A DNA stretch of 27,117 bases, from NCBI GenBank assembly GCA_003537645.1, contig DPRM01000049.1, forward strand, positions 82,664 to 109,780. The letters run 5' to 3'. Shown here piece by piece: positions 22,889 to 27,117 of the stretch. The DNA is from Prolixibacteraceae bacterium. Lineage in GTDB: Bacteria; Bacteroidota; Bacteroidia; Bacteroidales; Prolixibacteraceae. Made by a program: the position numbers and the translations under genes. A model generated the notes under the pieces. It was not told the DNA's origin and searched no databases. It worked only from the letters and a program-made list of their open reading frames with translations. The stretch's first letter is position 1. Every line of letters starts with the position of its first letter.

Positions 22889-23440
22889 CTATTTGTCGAA
22901 GCGGATGCCCAAAGTAAATCCGATCCATCCTTTGGCAGTGTGGTTGTCTCCTACATGTGAATAGATATCATAAGGTGCAAAAGTGCTTTCGAAAGTATGC
23001 GCGATAACTTGCTTGTTTTCTGCAATATTTAAGTTGAGCAATGGGCCTCCAAAAATACTGACAGTCTCGCCTAGTCGCTTGCTGTACAATAGTTTTATCT
23101 GCTGAAGATTGTTGAAATTGTCGGTCCATATTTCATTTTCATTCACATGATAAATCATGTATTCGAGATTTACTGATTGATTTTCCTGTTTCAAAAGATG
23201 AGTTCCGACTCCTACCCCAAAGGCCCATTTATAATTTTCGGAAAGAAACTGGTTTCCAATACCAAAAATACCATAGATTGGTTTGATACCCACTTTTGCA
23301 GCCGCCTGAAGATTTAGTCCTTCGCTAACTGACATTTCGAATGCCTTGTATGTACTGGTAGTTGTTTGCGCCCATCCTAAATTGCTTACCATAAGTACCA
23401 GCAACAAAACTGAACATTGCTTAATTGTTTTCATGATCAT
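22889..23440 (-). CDS. Small exported beta-barrel-like protein of unknown function, first gene of the export operon
   Basis: 183 residues with a clear signal peptide ending near GWAQ (about 1-25). The mature part alternates short amphipathic strands with glycine turns (GIFGIGNQFLSENYKWAFGV, IFGGPLLNLNI) and ends in GWIGFTLGIRFDK, the aromatic-rich C-terminus common in outer-membrane barrel proteins. I do not recognise a named family. Met1 or Met3 could be the start (MIMK). It lies 12 nt before the TolC gene, so it is probably co-translated with the exporter and may be an outer-membrane accessory. Confidence 0.75.
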   Translation of the reverse strand: MIMKTIKQCSVLLLVLMVSNLGWAQTTTSTYKAFEMSVSEGLNLQAAAKVGIKPIYGIFGIGNQFLSENYKWAFGVGVGTHLLKQENQSVNLEYMIYHVNENEIWTDNFNNLQQIKLLYSKRLGETVSIFGGPLLNLNIAENKQVIAHTFESTFAPYDIYSHVGDNHTAKGWIGFTLGIRFDK

Positions 23441-23674
23441 TAAAATTTTTCTGTTATGAATTGTAATTATTTATTGACGCTGCAATTTTAATGATTAATG
23501 GAATATCGAGCCCGAGTTGCCCTAATTTATTCGACTAAAAAACGTATATATTCAAATAAATTAACATTGAAGATTAAAATGAGTACTGAAAAAGTTTTAA
23601 ATCATATTCAGACCAGTAACAATTGCAGAAATTTTTCTCATCTTGATTAACCAGTAGCTTTTATAAAGATGTAG

Positions 23675-23682
23675 TATCTTTA
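23675..23682 (+). promoter_or_regulatory. Putative -7 element of recX
   Basis: TATCTTTA differs from TAnnTTTG at the last base and lies 18 nt before the recX ATG. The 260-nt gap between 23440 and 23701 holds no gene and must contain the promoters of both divergent units. Confidence 0.3.
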
Positions 23683-23700
23683 ATTTCATAAACAAACACA

Positions 23701-24168
23701 ATGGAATTAACACCTGAACAACAATCGGCTTATTTCAAAGCGACAGCAATTTGCAGCAAATCAGAAACATGCACCTATAGCATTCAGGAAAAACTGAAAC
23801 TTTGGGGTTTGAATGAATCTGATTCTCTCTTTATTATTGGCCTCTTGAAAGATGAAAAATACATTGACGATGAACGTTTTGCACGTGCGTATGTGAAAGA
23901 CAAATTCCGGTTTAATCATTGGGGAAAGCAAAAAATTGAATACATGCTCCGTTCGAAAAAAATCAGTCAGGAGATTTTGGCACTGGCTTTTGAAGAGATT
24001 GAGGACAAAGGTTATGCCGGCGAACTCCTGAAACTGCTGGAAGACAAAGCGAAAACGATTAAAGCGAAAGATCAGTACGACAAACGCAACAAACTGATGC
24101 GTTTCGCCATTGGAAGAGGTTTTGAATCGGGCAAAATTTATGCTGCTTTGAAGGAATTGGGGATATGA
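23701..24168 (+). CDS. recX: RecX regulatory protein
   Basis: RecX binds RecA filaments and modulates recombination and the SOS response in the cytoplasm. The 155 residues form the usual three-helix repeats. The diagnostic segments are GLLKDEKYIDDERFARAYVK (about 47-66), KFRFNHWGKQKIEYMLRSK and a C-terminal RNKLMRFAIGRGFESGKIYA. Length and start fit the family. recA is not in the window. It is followed after 50 nt by the sialidase-like gene, which has its own promoter-like core. Confidence 0.94.
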   Translation: MELTPEQQSAYFKATAICSKSETCTYSIQEKLKLWGLNESDSLFIIGLLKDEKYIDDERFARAYVKDKFRFNHWGKQKIEYMLRSKKISQEILALAFEEIEDKGYAGELLKLLEDKAKTIKAKDQYDKRNKLMRFAIGRGFESGKIYAALKELGI

Positions 24169-24185
24169 AAAATTAGTTCTTCTGC

Positions 24186-24193
24186 TATTTTTG
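24186..24193 (+). promoter_or_regulatory. Putative -7 element of the sialidase-like gene
   Basis: TATTTTTG matches TAnnTTTG and lies 25 nt before the ATG at 24219. A -33 element is not evident at the right spacing. Confidence 0.4.
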
Positions 24194-24218
24194 CCATTCA
24201 GACTAAAAATGATAACCG

Positions 24219-25250
24219 ATGAAATTTTCACTACTATTCTTACTGGCTGTTGTGGCCTTTTCGTGCCAAATCAGTGTCCCTAAAAGCTGTAAAATAGTGG
24301 TTAATGAGCATATTTTCGAGAAAGCTCCCTTTCAGGCATGCCATGCTTCAACAATAATTGAATTAAATGACGGATCACTTCTCTGTGCATGGTTCGGCGG
24401 CACTGGTGAAGGGAACAAAGATGTTGGCATCTGGACTTCAGTAAAAAAGGGTGATTCATGGAGTGCTCCGACAGAGGTCGTAAATGGTATTGTCAGTGAT
24501 TCATTGCGCTTTCCGTGTTGGAATCCGGTGTTGTTTCGTAATGCCGATGGTATCATTTCATTGTATTACAAAATTGGTCCAAATCCTCGCGAATGGTGGG
24601 GAATGGTTGTTTATTCGACCGATGAGAGCCAAACCTGGTCGGCTCCCGAAAAGCTTCCGGACGGAATTTTAGGTCCAATTAAAAACAAACCGGTGGTTTT
24701 AACTTCAGGAGTAATTATAAGTCCTTCGAGTATTGAAACGATGGATGATAAATGGCATTCACACATCGAGCGCTCAACAGATGGTGGAAAAACATGGAAA
24801 AAGATTAGTATCGATCCTGAAAATACAGCCAAAGTGATACAACCAACGCTTTTACTTTATCCTGAAGATAAAATTCAGGCTTTGTTACGCAGCAACCAGA
24901 ATTACATCATGGAAAGCTGGTCGGTTGATGAAGGAAAAACATGGAGTGCGCTGGCAAAGACCAAGGTATTGAACCCGAATTCGGGGATTGATGCAGTGAC
25001 TCTCCAATCAGGCTTAAAAGTGCTTATTTACAACCCAATGGAAAGTGGTGCCGATTGGGTGAATGGCCGTAATAAACTAAATGTTGCTGCCTCAACCGAT
25101 GGAATAAACTGGCAGGATGTCGCGATTCTGGAAGATCAGCCAAGCGGTGAATTTAGTTATCCTTCGGTTATTCAGGCATCCGATAAAACTGTTCATGTAG
25201 TTTACACCTCCAACCGGAAATCGATCAAGCATGTTGTGCTGGAGTTTTAA
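24219..25250 (+). CDS. Sialidase-superfamily (BNR/Asp-box) lipoprotein
   Basis: Six-bladed propeller protein of the BNR/sialidase-like group (PF13088 type), 343 residues. The signal ends in VVAFSC, so Cys16 is probably lipidated. Conserved family stretches are CHASTIIELNDGSLLCAWFG (about 41-60), RFPCWNPVLF (97-106) and GPIKNKP (152-158). Asp-box-like turns are at 133-140 (STDESQTW), 186-193 (STDGGKTW), 235-242 (SVDEGKTW) and 292-298 (STDGINW). I cannot identify a full GH33 arginine triad, so true sialidase activity is unproven; other propeller glycosidases or lyases share this fold. A role in glycan processing outside the cytoplasm is likely. Confidence 0.85.
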   Translation: MKFSLLFLLAVVAFSCQISVPKSCKIVVNEHIFEKAPFQACHASTIIELNDGSLLCAWFGGTGEGNKDVGIWTSVKKGDSWSAPTEVVNGIVSDSLRFPCWNPVLFRNADGIISLYYKIGPNPREWWGMVVYSTDESQTWSAPEKLPDGILGPIKNKPVVLTSGVIISPSSIETMDDKWHSHIERSTDGGKTWKKISIDPENTAKVIQPTLLLYPEDKIQALLRSNQNYIMESWSVDEGKTWSALAKTKVLNPNSGIDAVTLQSGLKVLIYNPMESGADWVNGRNKLNVAASTDGINWQDVAILEDQPSGEFSYPSVIQASDKTVHVVYTSNRKSIKHVVLEF

Positions 25251-25256
25251 ACGAAA

Positions 25257-25301
25257 ATACTGAAGGCTTATGAATCAGTATCGTTCATAAACCTTCAGTA
25301 T
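25257..25301 (-). terminator. Long hairpin terminator between convergent genes
   Basis: ATACTGAAGG (25257-25266) and TTATGAA (25268-25274) pair with TTCATAA (25284-25290) and CCTTCAGTAT (25292-25301): 17 paired bases with one mismatch and a 9-nt loop. On the minus strand TTTT follows. It lies 8 nt after the DUF5615 stop and also sits just past the sialidase-like gene. Confidence 0.75.
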
Positions 25302-25308
25302 CAAAAAA

Positions 25309-25683
25309 TTACAATTCCTTATCTTTTTCAGTTGTATAGGTTATTTGATTCTTGTCAATCTCAACCAGAAATGAAGAAGCAGTGTTCAATTTTTCAAGCG
25401 CATTCAAAATCAGAGAAATAGACTCAATAAGATCAGAGGTCGAAATATTTCCCAAATTAACTTTTATCAGCTTTTTCGGACTTCGATTAACAAAGAAACT
25501 ATTTCGAAAATCATAATCTTTTGTGATTACAATCAAATCATTTTTATCCGAATACTGGCAAATATCCTTGTCCTTAGTGTTCCAACTATCAAGAATCTGA
25601 TTTACATGAATGGCTTCAAAGCCAGCATTAGAAAGATAGTTGACTACTTTATAGGAGATATGAACATCGCAAAGGAATTTCAT
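25309..25683 (-). CDS. DUF5615-family PIN-like toxin
   Basis: Small PIN-like nuclease candidate, 124 residues, of the DUF5615 family that pairs with DUF433 antitoxins. Acidic residues typical of the PIN core are visible: Asp6 in FLCDVHIS, Asp38/Asp40 in WNTKDKDIC, and Asp56/Asp58 in ITKDYDFRNSFF. The ATG shares one base with the antitoxin stop (TGATG), indicating translational coupling. Nuclease activity is expected from the fold, not shown. The gene appears intact. Confidence 0.85.
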   Translation of the reverse strand: MKFLCDVHISYKVVNYLSNAGFEAIHVNQILDSWNTKDKDICQYSDKNDLIVITKDYDFRNSFFVNRSPKKLIKVNLGNISTSDLIESISLILNALEKLNTASSFLVEIDKNQITYTTEKDKEL

Positions 25684-25910
25684 CAGGCTACTTCATTTAT
25701 CGACCTACCTGAAAGATACAATTTCGCAAAATTCAGACTGGCAAGAATATCTTCTTTTTCCAATTCAGGGTGATCTTCAATGATTTCATCTATCGACATT
25801 CCCGATCCAAGCATATCAATAACCACCTCCACCGGCCACCTCATTCCTCGGATACAGGGTTTTCCGTGGCAGATATCTTTATCAATTGTTATTCTATTTA
25901 TCTGGTTCAT
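25683..25910 (-). CDS. DUF433-family antitoxin
   Basis: 75-residue DNA-binding antitoxin of the DUF433 family (PF04255). The family signature GKPCIRGMR is at 16-24, followed by the helix-turn-helix segment VEVVIDMLGSGMSIDEIIED and HPELEKEDILASLNFAKLYL. It precedes and overlaps the DUF5615 gene, as in known pairs, and probably represses the operon. A TATTTTTG promoter-like core is 17 nt upstream. Confidence 0.88.
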   Translation of the reverse strand: MNQINRITIDKDICHGKPCIRGMRWPVEVVIDMLGSGMSIDEIIEDHPELEKEDILASLNFAKLYLSGRSINEVA

Positions 25911-25926
25911 AGCTACTTATTTTCCA

Positions 25927-25934
25927 CAAAAATA
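25927..25934 (-). promoter_or_regulatory. Putative -7 element of the DUF433/DUF5615 pair
   Basis: Minus-strand TATTTTTG matches TAnnTTTG. It lies 16 nt before the antitoxin ATG, giving a short leader as in other genes here. Confidence 0.4.
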
Positions 25935-25975
25935 GGGATAATTCTCAAATATAACTCACTACTTATCCTTTTCAT

Positions 25976-26896
25976 TTAAAACGAATCGACCTCTCTGTAA
26001 GCCTTGATAAAAGCGATTTCACCTTCTTTCCCTTTGATGCTTTTACCGTGTTCGCAACACAAAGTGCCGTCGTAGCCTTTGCTGTGAATGTGCTTGAACA
26101 CATTTTTATAGTTGATTTCGCCTGTAGTTGGTTCGTTGCGGCCGGGATTATCGCCAATGTGGAAAGCGGCAATGCTGTTCCATGCTTTGTTGATGTTCGG
26201 AATCAGGTTTCCTTCTGTAATTTGCTGGTGGTAAAGGTCGTCAACCAGTTTGCACGACGGATGATTAACCGCTTCGCAAATCATGTGTGTTTGCGGAATC
26301 TTCGTCAGGAACAATCCCGGGTGATCCGTCCAGGCATTGAGCGGTTCCATAACCAGTATCAGCCCGCTTTTTTCAACCACTTCGCAGCACATTTTCATGT
26401 TGTCTATCACATTGGCTGTCTGGTAATCCCATTCCAATCTTTCGTCGAAACGGCCGGGAACAACCAATGCCCATTTGGCTCCGGTACGTTTGGCACATTC
26501 AACACCTTCCTGCATCTTCTTTTTCAGCATATCTTTAATGGCCGGATCCTGTGTTACCATCGATTTTACAGAAAAATCAGCGTATAGCACAAATGGACCC
26601 AAATCCATGTTGCGGCGTGCAAGCTCGGCAGCAATTTTTTCCTGAATGGCGGATTCTTTCCCCATCAGGCCATTGTCGAAAATAGCGCGAAAACCCTGAT
26701 CGCTCATAAATTTGATCTGGTCGAACAAATCTTCGCCGGCATGTTCTTTAAAAGTACCAAAGCCAGGGGCATATTTTAATTTGAATTTAGCTTCGTTCGA
26801 AACTTTTACTTCCGAAGCAAATGCCTTTGATGAACCTGCAAGTCCAACAGCAGCAATAGTTCCGGCCGTGTTGCGTAAAAATGATCGTCTTTCCAT
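25976..26896 (-). CDS. Tat-exported TIM-barrel isomerase-like protein (hydroxypyruvate isomerase / sugar phosphate isomerase family)
   Basis: Xylose-isomerase-like TIM barrel close to hydroxypyruvate isomerases, 306 residues. The start at 26896 gives a textbook Tat signal (MERRSFLRNTAG, then AAVGLAGSSKAFA with cleavage after Ala), so a longer in-frame extension to 27022 is rejected. Metal-site candidates are Glu184 (LVMEPLNAW), Asp219/Asp220 and His223 (LVDDLYHQQ), His246 (FHIGDNPGRNEP) and Glu282 (CEHG). Tat export implies a periplasmic, metal-loaded enzyme. Exported members of this family often accompany Gfo/Idh enzymes in keto-sugar pathways, but here it is separated by 8.5 kb. The substrate is unknown. 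Confidence 0.88.
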   Translation of the reverse strand: MERRSFLRNTAGTIAAVGLAGSSKAFASEVKVSNEAKFKLKYAPGFGTFKEHAGEDLFDQIKFMSDQGFRAIFDNGLMGKESAIQEKIAAELARRNMDLGPFVLYADFSVKSMVTQDPAIKDMLKKKMQEGVECAKRTGAKWALVVPGRFDERLEWDYQTANVIDNMKMCCEVVEKSGLILVMEPLNAWTDHPGLFLTKIPQTHMICEAVNHPSCKLVDDLYHQQITEGNLIPNINKAWNSIAAFHIGDNPGRNEPTTGEINYKNVFKHIHSKGYDGTLCCEHGKSIKGKEGEIAFIKAYREVDSF

Positions 26897-27028
26897 GTTG
26901 GTATAGCTTAGTTTATAAATTTGTTGAAATAATCGGTTTCTGTTTTGCCTGCGCCCAAGCCTTAGCCTGTGCCTTCTTTGTATTTTCGACCCGAAGATAA
27001 GAATCTGTTTGTGCGAACACAAATGTGA

Positions 27029-27115
27029 TTAAAAATTTACCCATTCTGGTCTGGTTGGTTTTTCGGAAATTTCGGGACTCCATCCGAAAAAGTTTTCTAA
27101 TTTTATCCGTCCAAA
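27029..27115 (-). CDS. Possible C-terminal fragment of a protein entering from the right edge
   Basis: One minus-strand frame is open from the edge to a TAA at 27031-27029 and encodes 28 residues, FGRIKLENFFGWSPEISEKP followed by TRPEWVNF. The composition (Trp, Phe, Pro and charged residues) looks like a real protein end rather than noise. The family cannot be recognised from so little. The TAA lies 132 nt before the Tat-exported isomerase-like gene, so the two could share an operon. Confidence 0.4.
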   Translation of the reverse strand, partial: FGRIKLENFFGWSPEISEKPTRPEWVNF

Positions 27116-27117
27116 AA

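Noticed and set aside
26897..27022. N-terminal extension of the TIM-barrel gene to an upstream Met at 27022
   Set aside because: The extension is rich in Arg, Gln and Lys, lacks family similarity, and would bury the twin-arginine signal that begins exactly at the Met at 26896.

Overview
The window looks like the chromosome of a Bacteroidota member, most likely an environmental Marinilabiliales/Prolixibacteraceae-type organism (the rank is inference). The grounds are a SusC/SusD pair under an ECF sigma/FecR couple, an STN-domain SusC, many lipoprotein and Tat signals on glycan enzymes, and TAnnTTTG-like promoter cores. I see no tRNA, rRNA, CRISPR array or transposase.

Layout, left to right. 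(1) 1-1536, minus: an acyl-CoA ligase running off the left edge. (2) 1909-2527, minus: a HigB/HigA-type toxin-antitoxin pair in which both genes carry one in-frame TAA, flanked by two look-alike hairpins. (3) 2795-12127, minus: a small polysaccharide utilisation locus of ECF sigma factor, FecR anti-sigma, STN-SusC, SusD and a GH95 alpha-L-fucosidase-family lipoprotein. (4) 12630-14427, minus: a NahK-like sugar 1-kinase overlapping an exported CBM9-like protein. (5) 14525-17465, plus, divergent from the kinase: a membrane-anchored tetraheme NapC/NrfH-type cytochrome fused to a SUMF1 domain, followed by a Tat-exported Gfo/Idh/MocA oxidoreductase. (6) 17622-23440, minus: an export operon of small barrel-like protein, TolC, HlyD and two ABC-2 permeases, without an ATPase gene. 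(7) 23701-25250, plus: recX and a BNR/sialidase-like lipoprotein. (8) 25309-25910, minus: an apparently intact DUF433/DUF5615 toxin-antitoxin pair. (9) 25976-26896, minus: a Tat-exported TIM-barrel sugar isomerase-like protein, preceded at the right edge by a possible C-terminal fragment of another gene.

How it fits together. The PUL would capture a fucosylated glycan by trans-envelope signalling (substrate to SusC STN domain to FecR to sigma factor) and trim it with the GH95 enzyme. The NahK-like kinase, CBM9-like protein, sialidase-like lipoprotein and exported isomerase suggest a broader glycan role, but co-regulation is not shown. The most unusual unit is the cytochrome-SUMF1 fusion beside a periplasmic Gfo/Idh enzyme. 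I read it as a candidate quinol-linked periplasmic redox system of unknown substrate. The SUMF1 part lacks the cysteine pair of true formylglycine-generating enzymes.
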